From contig OZ241886.1 of assembly GCA_965203375.1 (NCBI GenBank), forward strand, positions 496,001 through 560,000: a stretch of DNA of 64,000 nucleotides, read 5' to 3'. The stretch's first letter is position 1, and the number at the start of each line of letters is the position of its first letter. This document shows, piece by piece, positions 8,028 through 16,515 of the stretch. The stretch is from CATQHS01 sp965203375. GTDB taxonomy: Bacteria; Actinomycetota; Acidimicrobiia; Acidimicrobiales; Aldehydirespiratoraceae. The notes beneath the pieces were generated by a model. That model was not told the origin of the DNA and searched no databases. It saw only the letters and a program-made list of their open reading frames with translations. Made by a program: the position numbers and the translations under genes.

Positions 8028-8141
8028 TCAGGCGCCGCCGGCGGCTCGGGCGGTCATCGGCGGGTCGGGCGTCAGCCGTTCGGCGGCTCGGGCGGGCATC
8101 GGCGGGTCGGGCGTCAGCCGTTCGGCGGCTCGGGCGGGCAT
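8028..8141 (-). other. Coupled spacer mini-ORF made of 42-bp repeats (37 codons)
   Basis: ATG at 8141-8139 to TGA at 8030-8028, lying between the P-type ATPase stop and the kinase start. One base separates its TGA from the kinase ATG. It is built from 14-codon units starting at the ATG triplets 8141, 8099 and 8057, each reading MPARAAERLTPDPP or a variant. On the + strand the same repeat is seen with starts at 8041, 8083 and 8125. It probably serves translational coupling; whether a peptide accumulates is unknown. Confidence 0.5.
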
Positions 8142-8153
8142 CGGCGGTCGGCG

Positions 8154-10556
8154 TCAGCGGTTCCGGGGTGCGGCCAGGCGGGGGCCGAGCCAGACGCCGA
8201 GCCCGCCCAGGGCCACGGCTAAGGCCACGCACCACCAGCCCACCGCCGGGGGCGGGTGCAGGTGGTAGTAGTCCCGCAGCGGGGTCCAGCCCATGACCGC
8301 GGCGTACAGGCCGGCCATGGCCGCGGCCAGGCCGATCTTCCACGGCCGCAGCGGCCGGCTGATGAGCACCAGGATGACCAGCCCCACCCCCAGCAGGGTC
8401 ACGGTGGCGCAGGTGCGGGCCTGGCCGATGTCCACGGCGTCGATGCGGCGCACCGTCTCATAGAGCCCGAAGGTGACGATCCCGGCCGCGGCCCCGGCCG
8501 GCAGTGAGAAACGCAGCACCCGCTCCAGGAACCCGGGCTCGTTCACTCGGTGGGTGGGGGCCAGGGCCAGAAAGAACCCGGGCAGGCCGATGGAGAAGGT
8601 GCCGATCAGGGTGAGCTGGCGGGGCAGGAAGGGGAAGGGCGACCCGATCAGCCCGATCAGGGCGGTGAGCAGCACCGCGTAGGCCGCTTTGGTGATGAAC
8701 AGGTTGGCCACCCGCTCGATGTTGTTGATGACCCGGCGGCCCTCGGCCAGCACCCGGGGCAGGGTGGCGAAGCGGTTGTCGAGCAGCACGAGCTGGGCCA
8801 CCGCCCGGGTGGACGACGACCCGGCCCCCATGGCGATCCCCATGTCGGAGTCCTTGAGGGCCAGAACGTCGTTGACGCCGTCGCCGGTCATGGCCACGGT
8901 GCGGCCCCGGGACTGCAGGGCGTGGACCATGGCCCGCTTCTGGTGGGGGGTTACCCGCCCGAACACCGAGCCCCGCTCCACCTCGTCGGCCAGCGCCTCG
9001 GGGTCGGCGGGCAGCTCCCTGGCGTCGGTGCCGCCCTCGGCGCCGGCGATCCCCACCCGCTCGGCCACCGCGGCCACCGTGGCCGGATGGTCCCCCGATA
9101 TCACCTTCAGCTCCACTCCCTGCTCGCGGAAGAAGGCCAGGATCTCGGCCGCGTCTTCACGGACGGTGTCGGCCAGCAGCACCAGGCCCACCGGCTGGCG
9201 GGGCCCGGCCAGTTCGTCGCCGCCCCACTCCTGGGACCGGGTGACGGCCAGCACCCGGACCCCGGCCGCGGCGCAGGCCGCCGCCCGGGACCGGGCCTGG
9301 CGGTCGGCGGCGTCGAGCAGCACGTCGGGGGCCCCGAGGTGGTACACCCCCCGGCCCTCGAAGGAGGCCGCGGCCCACTTGCGGGCCGACGAGAACGGCT
9401 GCACCCTGGTCGGCGCCCACCCTTCCGGCGCCTCTGAGGCGGCGGCGATGGCGGCCAGGGTGGCGTTGGGGGCCGGGTCGGCCCGGCTCAGCGCGCCCAG
9501 GGCGGCGGCCGCCTCGGCCTCGTCGGCCGACCCCAGGGGCTCGATCCCCGCCAGCGAGATCTCGCCGGTGGTGATGGTCCCGGTCTTGTCCAGACACAGC
9601 GTGTCCACCCGGGCCAGCAGCTCCACCGAGGCCAGCTCCTTGGCCAGGGCCCGGCGCCGGGCCAGGGCCAGCACCCCGGCGATGAACGACAGGCTGGTGA
9701 GCAGCACCAAGCCGTCGGGGACCATGGCCACCGCCGCGGCCACCGTCCCCCGCAGCGCCTCCTGCCAGCGGTCGTGGGTGCCGAGGAGGCGGAACCCGAG
9801 GAGGGCCGCGGCCGGCGGGATTATCACCGTCAGCCAGCGCAGGATCACGTTCACGCCTCGGCGCAGCTCGCTGCCGGCCAGCTTGAACCGCCGGGCCTCG
9901 GCGGCCAGGCGGGCCGCGTAGGACTCGCCCCCGATGGCGGTGGCCCGGTAGTGGCCCGCGCCCGCGCTCACGAACGAGCCCGACAGCACGGCGTCGCCCG
10001 GGGCCTTCTCGATGGGGTCGCTCTCGCCGGTGAGCAGCGACTCGTCGATCTCCAGCCCCGCCGACCGCACCACCTCGCCGTCCACCACCACCTGGTCGCC
10101 CGGCCTCAGCTCGCAGATCTCGTCGGCCACCACCGCCTCGGTGGCCACCTCCTCGGACCGGCCGTCGCGCACCACCCGGGCCCGGGGCATCGACATCACC
10201 ACCAGCCGGTTGAGCACCCGGCGGGCGTGCAGCTCCTGGCCGATGCCGATGAGGCTGTTGGACACGATCACCCCGGCGAACAGGGCGTCGCCGGGATATC
10301 CGGCGGCCAGGATGGCGGCCAGCAGCGCGCCCATGATGGCGTTCACGGGGGTCAAGACGTTGGCCCGCACGATCTGGCCGACGGTCCGCACCGGCGCGGC
10401 CGGGGTGAGGTTGACCCGCCCGTCGGCCACCCGCTCGGCCACCTCGGCCGCGGTGAGCCCGGCCGGGGGCGAGTTGTCGGGCCCGGAGTCGTCGGGGCCG
10501 GCTGGGGCAGACGGGCTGGTCGGGCCGGGGCCGCTGGCCGCGTCGTCGGGGCTCAT
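8154..10556 (-). CDS. ctpE: Cation-transporting P-type ATPase, CtpE-like
   Basis: 800 residues from the ATG at 10556, chosen because ATGA overlaps the stop of the upstream PIG-L gene and the protein then begins with a short Pro/Ser-rich leader before GLTAAEVAERVADGRVN. Landmarks are the TGES actuator motif at about residue 176, the phosphorylation motif DKTGTIT at 323, and the hinge GDGVNDVLALKDSDMGIAMG at about 557. About ten membrane segments are present, with a C-terminal membrane block. There is no N-terminal heavy-metal domain and no CPC motif. The sequence resembles mycobacterial CtpE, reported as a calcium importer; specificity here is inference. It is co-directional with cofC, PIG-L and the lipid kinase. 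Confidence 0.85.
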   Translation of the reverse strand: MSPDDAASGPGPTSPSAPAGPDDSGPDNSPPAGLTAAEVAERVADGRVNLTPAAPVRTVGQIVRANVLTPVNAIMGALLAAILAAGYPGDALFAGVIVSNSLIGIGQELHARRVLNRLVVMSMPRARVVRDGRSEEVATEAVVADEICELRPGDQVVVDGEVVRSAGLEIDESLLTGESDPIEKAPGDAVLSGSFVSAGAGHYRATAIGGESYAARLAAEARRFKLAGSELRRGVNVILRWLTVIIPPAAALLGFRLLGTHDRWQEALRGTVAAAVAMVPDGLVLLTSLSFIAGVLALARRRALAKELASVELLARVDTLCLDKTGTITTGEISLAGIEPLGSADEAEAAAALGALSRADPAPNATLAAIAAASEAPEGWAPTRVQPFSSARKWAAASFEGRGVYHLGAPDVLLDAADRQARSRAAACAAAGVRVLAVTRSQEWGGDELAGPRQPVGLVLLADTVREDAAEILAFFREQGVELKVISGDHPATVAAVAERVGIAGAEGGTDARELPADPEALADEVERGSVFGRVTPHQKRAMVHALQSRGRTVAMTGDGVNDVLALKDSDMGIAMGAGSSSTRAVAQLVLLDNRFATLPRVLAEGRRVINNIERVANLFITKAAYAVLLTALIGLIGSPFPFLPRQLTLIGTFSIGLPGFFLALAPTHRVNEPGFLERVLRFSLPAGAAAGIVTFGLYETVRRIDAVDIGQARTCATVTLLGVGLVILVLISRPLRPWKIGLAAAMAGLYAAVMGWTPLRDYYHLHPPPAVGWWCVALAVALGGLGVWLGPRLAAPRNR

Positions 10557-11311
10557 CCGGTCGGCACCAGCTTGAACGCCTCGCCGTAGTCGACCCCGGC
10601 CCGGCGCCCGTCCCGGCGGCACTCGTCGGTGATCCGGGCCTCGAAGGCGGCCCGCCCGGCGCCGTCGTCGTCGGACGCGATGGCGTGGGTGCTCTCGTAC
10701 TGGCTGCGGTGGGCCAGCAGGGCCTCGATCTTGGCCTCGACGTGCTCGGCCTCGACCGCCTCGATGTGGTCGGGCTCCTCGCACTCGAACAGCAGCAGAT
10801 GGTCGGGGCGGTGGGGTTCCAGGCCGTGCTCGGGATAGAAGTGCGGGTCGCGGGCCGCGGCCACCGCGTCGGCGCACAGGAACCCCGCGGCCCGATGGTC
10901 GGGGTGGAGCCGCCAGCGCCGCCACGGGTCATGGCCCAGCACCGCGCCGGGGCGCAGCTCCCGGATGACCCGGGCCACCCGGCTCCGCAGCTCCAGCGAG
11001 GCGACCAGCTCGCCGTCGGTCTGGTCCAAGAACCTCACCTCGCCGGCCGCGCCCAGCCGCCGGGCCGCGTCCCGCTGCTCCCGGCGGCGCCGGTCTATGA
11101 GGGCGTGGGTGTCGGCGCCGGGGTCCCAGGCGCCTTTGGACCCGTCGGTCAGCACCAGCAGGCTCACCTCCGAGCCCGCGGCCGACCACTTGGCCAGCGT
11201 GGCCCCGCAGCCGAACTCGGCGTCGTCGGGATGGGCGGCCACGGCCAGGGCCCGCTCAGGGAGATCCAGGCCGCCGGTGTCGGTCACGGGTAGATCCAGG
11301 CCGCCGGTCAC
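10553..11311 (-). CDS. PIG-L family deacetylase (LmbE/MshB/Mca-like)
   Basis: 252 residues from the GTG at 11311, which overlaps the cofC stop as GTGA. AHPDDAEFGCGATLAKW at residues 26-42 contains the AHPDD zinc-binding motif; GHDPWRRWRLHPDHRAAG supplies the further His/Asp residues. These enzymes are zinc-dependent N-acetyl or amide hydrolases; actinobacterial relatives act in mycothiol synthesis or conjugate cleavage. The start is duplicated in frame: GTGACCGGCGGCCTGGATCT recurs after ten codons, giving TGGLDLP twice, so the second copy may be the ancestral N-terminus. The substrate is not determined by sequence. Confidence 0.85.
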   Translation of the reverse strand: MTGGLDLPVTDTGGLDLPERALAVAAHPDDAEFGCGATLAKWSAAGSEVSLLVLTDGSKGAWDPGADTHALIDRRRREQRDAARRLGAAGEVRFLDQTDGELVASLELRSRVARVIRELRPGAVLGHDPWRRWRLHPDHRAAGFLCADAVAAARDPHFYPEHGLEPHRPDHLLLFECEEPDHIEAVEAEHVEAKIEALLAHRSQYESTHAIASDDDGAGRAAFEARITDECRRDGRRAGVDYGEAFKLVPTG

Positions 11312-12024
11312 GCCCGGCCCCTCAGCTCGCTGGCGGCATGGAGCGCCTCTGGGTAGGACCCATCTAGATCGTTTCCGGTCACGCCCGGCCCTTCAGCCGC
11401 TCTGGGCGCCCGCGTCCGGCCGCTTCCCGTCGGTCCTCCGACCGCTGGGCTCGGCCGGCGGGCGACGGCGATGGCCGACCAGGGCTCGCTCAGGGCGGCC
11501 AGGTCTTCGGGGTGGTCGAGGTCCCAGGCCAGGGCCGGGTCGTCGACGACGGTGACGGGCAGGCCGAGCCGTTCGGCCTCGGCCACATGGCGCCCGAACG
11601 AGCCGGGGCCGTAGGCGAACCGGAAGCCGGCGTCGGCGGGAACGCACACCACGTTGGAGCCGTCGCGGCGGCGGTCCGGGACGATGGTCAGCCCCGGGCC
11701 CACCGCGGCCTCCAGCGACTCCGCCCGCGGCAGGTCGGCGTGGGCCACCACCGTCCGCCCCACCCCGGCCGCGGCCAGGCGCTCGACCGCGGCCGTCACC
11801 GCCGCGGTCAGGCCGGGCTCGGCCACTTCGATCACCGAGGCCCCCACCGTCGGGGCCCAGCGGACCACCTCGGCGTCGCCGGTCACCACGTGCACCGGGC
11901 GGGGCCGGCCCGCGGCCACCACCCGTCCGGCCAGCTCGCGCATCAAGTCGCGCCGCCGGGGCCGGTCCAAGACGCCGGCCAGCCGGGACAGGGCGCCGTC
12001 GAAGGACCGGACGGGCACCACCAC
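11308..12024 (-). CDS. cofC: 2-phospho-L-lactate guanylyltransferase (coenzyme F420 biosynthesis)
   Basis: About 238 residues from a GTG at 12024. Upstream TTG (12063) and neighbouring GTG codons are possible, so the start is uncertain. CofC signatures are VVVPVRSFDGALSRLAGVL, VVTGDAEVVRWA, HADLPRAESL, PDRRRDGSNVVCVPADAGF with FRFAYGPGSFGRH, and VVDDPALAWDLDHPEDL. The enzyme joins GTP and a phospholactate-type acceptor to make the activated precursor of the F420 side chain. The gene is divergent from gpsA with a roughly 90-bp gap. The C-terminus is extended past the family core. It contains ggccgggcgtgaccgg, a duplicate of the junction with the PIG-L gene, suggesting the last codons were added by a tandem duplication. 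Confidence 0.85.
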   Translation of the reverse strand: MVVPVRSFDGALSRLAGVLDRPRRRDLMRELAGRVVAAGRPRPVHVVTGDAEVVRWAPTVGASVIEVAEPGLTAAVTAAVERLAAAGVGRTVVAHADLPRAESLEAAVGPGLTIVPDRRRDGSNVVCVPADAGFRFAYGPGSFGRHVAEAERLGLPVTVVDDPALAWDLDHPEDLAALSEPWSAIAVARRPSPAVGGPTGSGRTRAPRAAEGPGVTGNDLDGSYPEALHAASELRGRA

Positions 12025-12114
12025 CGCGGTCGTGGCGGCATCAGCGGCACGGCGTACAGGCAAGGCGGCGGCTCCGGTCCGGTCGGTGGACCGGAGCGAG
12101 TCTAGGGTTGTGCC

Positions 12115-13110
12115 ATGGACATCCGGGTCGCCGTGGTGGGCGGAGGCTCGTGGGGCACGACCATGGCCCACCTGTGCGCCCACAATGCCCGCACCGTTTT
12201 GTACGCCCGGGACCCCGAAGTGGTCGACTCCGTCAACCGGGTCGGTGAGAACTCCCGCTACCTGGCCGGCTACCGGCTCCATCCCGAGCTGAGGGCGACG
12301 GCCGACGCCGCCGACGCGGCCGCGGCCGCCGACGTGGTGGTGATGGGGGTGCCGTCGCACGGGTTCCGAGCCACGCTGCGGTCGCTGCGCCCCCATCTGC
12401 GGGACCGGGTCCCGGTGGTGTCGCTGGCCAAGGGGCTCGAGCGCGGCACCAACAAGCGGATGACCGAGGTGATCGCCGACGAGCTGCCCGGCCACCCGGC
12501 CGGGGTGCTGACCGGCCCCAACCTGGCCAAGGAGATCCTGGCCGGCAAGGCGGCCGCCGCGGTGCTGGCCATGGGCGACCCGGCCGAGGCCGGTCCGCTC
12601 CAGCAGCTCCTCACCACCGGCTGGTTCCGGGTCTACACCAACACCGACGTGGTGGGCAGCGAGATGGCCGGCGCCCTCAAGAACGTCATCGCCCTGGCGC
12701 TGGGCATGGCCGACGGCCTGGGGGTGGGCGACAACGCCCGGGCCGCGCTCATCACCCGGGGCCTGGCCGAGCTGACCCGCCTGGGGGTGGCCATGGGCGG
12801 GGCGCCCGCCACTTTCTCGGGGCTGGCCGGGGTGGGCGACCTGGTCGCCACCTGCGTCAGCCCCCAGAGCCGCAACCGCCACGTGGGCGAGCTGCTGGCC
12901 CGGGGCCGGAGCCTGGCCGAGATCGTGGCCGAGATGGACCAGGTGGCCGAGGGGGTCAAGACGGCCCCGGTGGTGACCGCCCTGGCCCGTCGGCTGGGGG
13001 TGGACATGCCCATCTCCGAGGAGGTCACCGCGGTGGTCACCGACGGCCGGACCGTGGCCGAGGTCTACCGGGTCCTACTGGAGAGGCCCCTAACCACCGA
13101 GATCCGCTGA
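12115..13110 (+). CDS. gpsA: NAD(P)-dependent glycerol-3-phosphate dehydrogenase
   Basis: 331 residues, normal length. The Rossmann motif VAVVGGGSWGTTMAHLCA is at residues 5-22. The catalytic core includes SLAKGLERGT, LTGPNLAKEI, and the lysine-containing GALKNVIALALGMADGL. NTDVVGSEMAGALKN and ITRGLAELTRLGVAMGG are also diagnostic. It reduces dihydroxyacetone phosphate to sn-glycerol 3-phosphate for phospholipid synthesis in the cytosol. The gene is divergent from cofC and probably monocistronic, being convergent with the ATPase gene at 13231. Confidence 0.95.
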   Translation: MDIRVAVVGGGSWGTTMAHLCAHNARTVLYARDPEVVDSVNRVGENSRYLAGYRLHPELRATADAADAAAAADVVVMGVPSHGFRATLRSLRPHLRDRVPVVSLAKGLERGTNKRMTEVIADELPGHPAGVLTGPNLAKEILAGKAAAAVLAMGDPAEAGPLQQLLTTGWFRVYTNTDVVGSEMAGALKNVIALALGMADGLGVGDNARAALITRGLAELTRLGVAMGGAPATFSGLAGVGDLVATCVSPQSRNRHVGELLARGRSLAEIVAEMDQVAEGVKTAPVVTALARRLGVDMPISEEVTAVVTDGRTVAEVYRVLLERPLTTEIR

Positions 13111-13124
13111 CCCCGAATCGCCGG

Positions 13125-13175
13125 CTCTTTCTGGGCGAGGGGCTTCGTTCTCTTTCTGGGCGAGGGGCCTTCGTT
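13125..13175. repeat. Two 25-bp direct repeats after gpsA
   Basis: Units ctctttctgggcgaggggc starting at 13125 and 13150 lie in the convergent gap 13111-13230. No hairpin followed by a T-run is evident, and the remainder of the gap shows nothing recognisable. Confidence 0.7.
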
Positions 13176-13230
13176 TTCTCGATTGGGGAGGGGGCGTCAT
13201 CGATCCGACTCCCGGGGGCGTCGGCTCGGC

Positions 13231-14412
13231 TCAGTGGGCGTGCCGTTCGATGTAGTCGCTCATGCCGGGGACGGTGAAGGCCACCCGGCCCCGTTCGGGG
13301 GCGAAGATCAGGCCCTTGCGGATCAACTGGTCCCGGTGCTGTCCGAGGTCTCCGTGGGTCTTGCCCAGGCGGTCCGCCACCTGCCCGCTCGCCACGGAGC
13401 CGCCGCCGCGGCCGGCTTCGGCGGCCATGGCCGCCAGATAGGCGCGCTGGGCCGGGGTGGCCCGCCCCCACCGCGACCCGTAGAACCCCTCGTCCAGCTC
13501 GCTCCGGGCCGCCTCGATCCCCGCCCTGACGTCATCGACGGTTACCCGGCGAGGCCCCGGCGCGTAGTCCCATATCTTGCTGCCGAAGACCTGAAGGAAG
13601 TACGGGTATCCGCCGGAAGCCTCCACGGTGTGGGCCAGCGCCTCCGGCTGCCAGGCCACCCCGAGAGCCTCGGCCGGCCGGTGCATCGCCTCGCCCGCCG
13701 CGGCGGGTTCGAGGGTGTCGATCCGGTGGTAGGCGAAGAGCCGCTCGGAGTAGGACTTGGCCTTGGTCAGCACGCTGGGAAGGTTCGGCAGACCGGCGCC
13801 GGCCACGGCCACCGGGAGCCGCAGCCGGTTCGTCTGGTGGGCCGCCCCGGCCACGGCGGCGATGTCGGACAGCGGAAGCTCCTGGAGTTCGTCGACCAGC
13901 AGGAGGACTCCGGCGCCGAGCCCGGAGGCGGCCTCGCCCAAGTCGACCAGCAGCTCGGTCAGGTCCAGCTCGAGATCTCCCGAGTCGGCCCGGCCCGCTT
14001 CGGGATCGACGGTAATCCCGATGCTCATGGACCCGTCGGGCGCCGCCTTCAGCGAGAACGACTTGAACACCCTCAGCGCCTTGCGGAGCCGGTCCGACGT
14101 CCGGTGCCGCAGGGAGGCGGCCCGCAGCGAGCCGGTCAGCGCCTGCGCGGTGAGGAGGCGGAACTTTCGGCCCTGCCCGGCCTCCACGAAGGCGACCACC
14201 CAGCCTCTTCGCTCCGCCGTCGAGCGGAGCTCGTCCAGCAGAACCGTCTTGCCGACCCCTCGGAGCCCGGTGAGGATGATCCCGCGCTCGGCCCGGCCCG
14301 CCTCCAGCCGGTCGAGCAGTACGCCGAACCGCGTTCGCTCCGGGTCGCGTCCGGCCAGCTCGGGGGGCCTCTGACCGGCGCCGGGAGCGTAGGGGTTCTG
14401 AACCGGGTCCAT
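13231..14412 (-). CDS. P-loop ATPase with C-terminal winged-helix region (AAA, archaeal-ATPase-like)
   Basis: 393 residues from the ATG at 14412 (MDPVQNPYAPGAG); an ATG at 14463 is in frame but would run through the palindromic operator. The N-terminal NPYAPGAGQRPPELAGRD leads to the Walker A GLRGVGKT at residues 49-56. A Walker B-like GVLLLVDELQELPL is at about 150. A lid region follows, and a C-terminal part (AYLAAMAAEAGRGGG) resembles a winged helix that reads like a DNA-binding module. The same organisation is seen in the ATPase at 44972-46291, so these are two members of one family in the window. Function is unknown; related stand-alone ATPases are common accessory genes. AT-rich nested palindromes cover the start region. 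Confidence 0.75.
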   Translation of the reverse strand: MDPVQNPYAPGAGQRPPELAGRDPERTRFGVLLDRLEAGRAERGIILTGLRGVGKTVLLDELRSTAERRGWVVAFVEAGQGRKFRLLTAQALTGSLRAASLRHRTSDRLRKALRVFKSFSLKAAPDGSMSIGITVDPEAGRADSGDLELDLTELLVDLGEAASGLGAGVLLLVDELQELPLSDIAAVAGAAHQTNRLRLPVAVAGAGLPNLPSVLTKAKSYSERLFAYHRIDTLEPAAAGEAMHRPAEALGVAWQPEALAHTVEASGGYPYFLQVFGSKIWDYAPGPRRVTVDDVRAGIEAARSELDEGFYGSRWGRATPAQRAYLAAMAAEAGRGGGSVASGQVADRLGKTHGDLGQHRDQLIRKGLIFAPERGRVAFTVPGMSDYIERHAH

Positions 14413-14413
14413 A

Positions 14414-14476
14414 AGTATGAGAGATTCTACGCCTGTATGAGAAATTTTCTCATACACCCACATAAAGTCTCATACT
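14414..14476. promoter_or_regulatory. Nested palindromic operator of the 13231-14412 ATPase gene
   Basis: AT-rich DNA in GC-rich surroundings. Inner inverted repeat: TGTATGAGAAA (14434-14444) and TTTCTCATACA (14446-14456), 11-bp perfect arms with one base between. Outer pair: AGTATGAGA (14414-14422) and TCTCATACT (14468-14476). The outer left arm abuts the start codon. The design suggests a repressor site with two nested dyads, possibly autoregulatory; the binding protein is unknown. Confidence 0.65.
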
Positions 14477-14571
14477 CGGCCCGCCGGATGGCCGCAGAGG
14501 CCGGACCCGGAGAGCTGGACCGTGACCCGCCTTGCCCGTCGGCCCTCACCGAGAGCTGAGAATGGCTCTGC

Positions 14572-15513
14572 TCACATCGGTGGCAGCTCTACGGCTGAGA
14601 GGGCGCGTCGCAGCCGCACACCGGCGTCGAAGAACCAGTCGATGAATTCATCGTGCCGATCCTCCATGATCACGTTCGCATCTTCTTTATACTCGGCGAT
14701 TCGACATGCTTTGGAGTTTGGCAATGTCTCCCACTGGAGCGGTCGACCGTATTCGGTCTCGAATGATTCTTGCTGTTGCGACAGATGCTCGAAGATCCCT
14801 TCGTTCTCGGACTTGTCACCGGTATTGATATAGATCGCATGCCGAAGTCGGCTTTTGGCGAACATTGGAATAATGTATATAGCTTCGATCCCTGATCGGA
14901 ATTCCATCCAGTTGCCCTTTGATGGTGTTCGCGCTCTGGACCAATCCGGGTGCTCTTCTCTCAATCGCTCCAAATATCTGGTCCAGAAATTTCGATATAA
15001 AGTGGCCCTGGTTCCCATTCCTTCCGATCGGGTGGCCGAGCGAACCTGCTGCTGCCAATCGTTGGGCTGCGCTACGAGTTTGAAGAGAGGTGCCGGGGGT
15101 GATTCGCCGATCCGCACCACCTGAAGCTCGATTCCGAAGAAGTGGACGTTCTCTTGAGTGTTCTCGTTGAGCCAGTCGATGGCTTGGCGATGCTCCTCTC
15201 GGAACGAGGTGGCGATCCATACAATGCTCGAAGCGTCGGCGCCGGACGCGTAGGTGAGAATCTGGCCGAGGTGGCTGTGGTCGGTCCCTCCGAGCTGGTT
15301 CTCAACGATGAGGACGGCGTTGTTGGTCAGATCGCGTCCGATGAGATCAAGGGAGAAATCGCCGACCGGGTGCTCAGACTGCTCGAGTTCAAGGTCGATG
15401 CCCAGCGCCTCGGCCAAGTGATCGTCGTGGTCGAGCAGCCACGGCGTGAAGTCTCGGGCCTCGTTCTCCCACACCGTCCGCACGTCGACTGGCTCCAATC
15501 GACCAAGTTCCAT
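14572..15513 (-). CDS. DUF4268 domain protein with nuclease-like N-terminal region
   Basis: 313 residues. The N-terminal part contains VGDFSLDLIGRD (residues about 50-61) followed by AVLIVENQLGGTDHSHLGQI, which resembles a PD-(D/E)XK core with the E-x-Q variant. The C-terminal part, from about residue 150 (LFKLVAQPNDWQQQVRSA), is the DUF4268 region with aromatic-rich beta strands. Proteins of this type are found in accessory and defence-rich islands; enzymatic activity is unproven. The gene is AT-richer than its surroundings and lies upstream of the ATPase gene in the same direction, separated by the operator region, so the two may be functionally paired. Start ATG at 15513. Confidence 0.7.
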   Translation of the reverse strand: MELGRLEPVDVRTVWENEARDFTPWLLDHDDHLAEALGIDLELEQSEHPVGDFSLDLIGRDLTNNAVLIVENQLGGTDHSHLGQILTYASGADASSIVWIATSFREEHRQAIDWLNENTQENVHFFGIELQVVRIGESPPAPLFKLVAQPNDWQQQVRSATRSEGMGTRATLYRNFWTRYLERLREEHPDWSRARTPSKGNWMEFRSGIEAIYIIPMFAKSRLRHAIYINTGDKSENEGIFEHLSQQQESFETEYGRPLQWETLPNSKACRIAEYKEDANVIMEDRHDEFIDWFFDAGVRLRRALSAVELPPM

Positions 15514-15541
15514 CTCGCCTCCCTCTCGTTATCCGGCTCGC

Positions 15542-15703
15542 TCAGCGCTCATCGGCCCTCAGGGCGGCGAGGATCGCCGACGGCAGTTCCTGGCCTGGCT
15601 CCAATTCGAGAGGTTCGACCAAGCCGCCAAAGTCAGCGGTCGCCTCGTCCAGTCCACCCTCGGCTTGGAGGCGTTCCAAGGGGGCTGATGCCGGAGAACT
15701 CAT
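15542..15703 (-). CDS. Short antitoxin-tail-like protein, probably a remnant
   Basis: 53 residues from the ATG at 15703 to TGA at 15544-15542, with an in-frame TAG two codons upstream, so the frame cannot extend. The sequence LERLQAEGGLDEATADFGGL..EPLELEPGQELPSAILAALR looks like the C-terminal toxin-wrapping tail of Phd/YefM- or VapB-type antitoxins, but the N-terminal DNA-binding domain is missing and no toxin gene adjoins. It is most likely what remains of a toxin-antitoxin pair; a free-standing mini-antitoxin is an alternative. Confidence 0.45.
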   Translation of the reverse strand: MSSPASAPLERLQAEGGLDEATADFGGLVEPLELEPGQELPSAILAALRADER

Positions 15704-15746
15704 ATGCTATTTGTAGCGCATGAAGACCTGATGCCAACCGGGGCCG

Positions 15747-16481
15747 GTGCCGAAGTGTGGTAGCCAAGAGGCTGTGACGGGCGGGGCGCCGGGGCTGAGG
15801 CGGGCTCTGAAGGGCAAGGCGCCGGGGCTGCGGGCCGAGCGCGAGCTGTGGGAGGCGGGCGCCGACGTGGTGGTCGGGGTGGACGAGGTGGGCCGGGGGT
15901 CCTGGGCCGGGCCGCTGACGGTGGGGGCGGTGGCCGCCGACCCCGTCGCCCGCATCTACAAGGTCCGGGACTCCAAGATGCTCACCCCGGCCGAGCGGGA
16001 GGCGATGCACGACCGCATCTGCCGCTGGGCCCGGGCTGTCTCGGTCGGCCACGCCGAGGTGGCCGAATGCAACGAGCTGGGCATGGCCGCGGCCCAGCGG
16101 CTGGCCGCCCGGCGGGCCATCGACGGCCTCGGCCTCACCGTCGACCACGTGCTGGTCGACGGCCCCTGGGACTTCGTGGGGGGCGACAGCACCACCACCA
16201 TGGTGCGGGGCGATGCTGCCAGCCTGTCCATCGCCGCCGCCTCCATCGTGGCCAAGGTCGTCCGGGACCGGATCATGCGGGCCGCGGCCCGCTGCTACCC
16301 CGGCTACTGGTTCGAGTCCAACAAGGGCTACCCCTGCCCGCGCCACCGGGCCGCGCTGGCCGCCTGGGGCCCCAGCGCCATACACCGGCGGCGCTGGGTG
16401 TTCATGGACGGGCTGCGCTGGACCGGCGTCCCCCGGCTGACCGACCCCATCGACGCCGCCCAGCAGAGCCTGGACCTGTAG
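15747..16481 (+). CDS. rnhB: Ribonuclease HII
   Basis: 244 residues from the GTG at 15747; an in-frame GTG at 15774 would give a protein closer to family length. GVDEVGRGSWAGPLTVGAVA carries the first two catalytic acidic residues (DE). VRDSKMLTPAERE, HVLVDGPWDF with the next aspartate, and IAAASIVAKVVRDRIM complete the RNase HII set. It cleaves RNA in RNA/DNA hybrids, including single ribonucleotides in DNA. The segment ggcgccggggctg is duplicated near the start. It probably has its own promoter in the AT-richer stretch that precedes it. Confidence 0.93.
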   Translation: MPKCGSQEAVTGGAPGLRRALKGKAPGLRAERELWEAGADVVVGVDEVGRGSWAGPLTVGAVAADPVARIYKVRDSKMLTPAEREAMHDRICRWARAVSVGHAEVAECNELGMAAAQRLAARRAIDGLGLTVDHVLVDGPWDFVGGDSTTTMVRGDAASLSIAAASIVAKVVRDRIMRAAARCYPGYWFESNKGYPCPRHRAALAAWGPSAIHRRRWVFMDGLRWTGVPRLTDPIDAAQQSLDL

Positions 16482-16515
16482 GCCGCGATCCCGGTGCCGT
16501 TACGATGGCGGGCCT

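Noticed and set aside
8041..8160. 42-bp direct repeats considered as a CRISPR array
   Set aside because: The units are contiguous with no spacers between them and their length is a multiple of three. No cas genes are near.
12115..12882. Extension of the cofC frame across gpsA on the minus strand
   Set aside because: The extension is composed of shadow-type sequence over a well-conserved gpsA; only the part downstream of about 12063 shows CofC homology.
14414..14476. Palindromes upstream of ATPase genes considered as insertion-sequence ends
   Set aside because: Each nested dyad is on one side of a gene only, with no partner at the other end and no target duplication visible.
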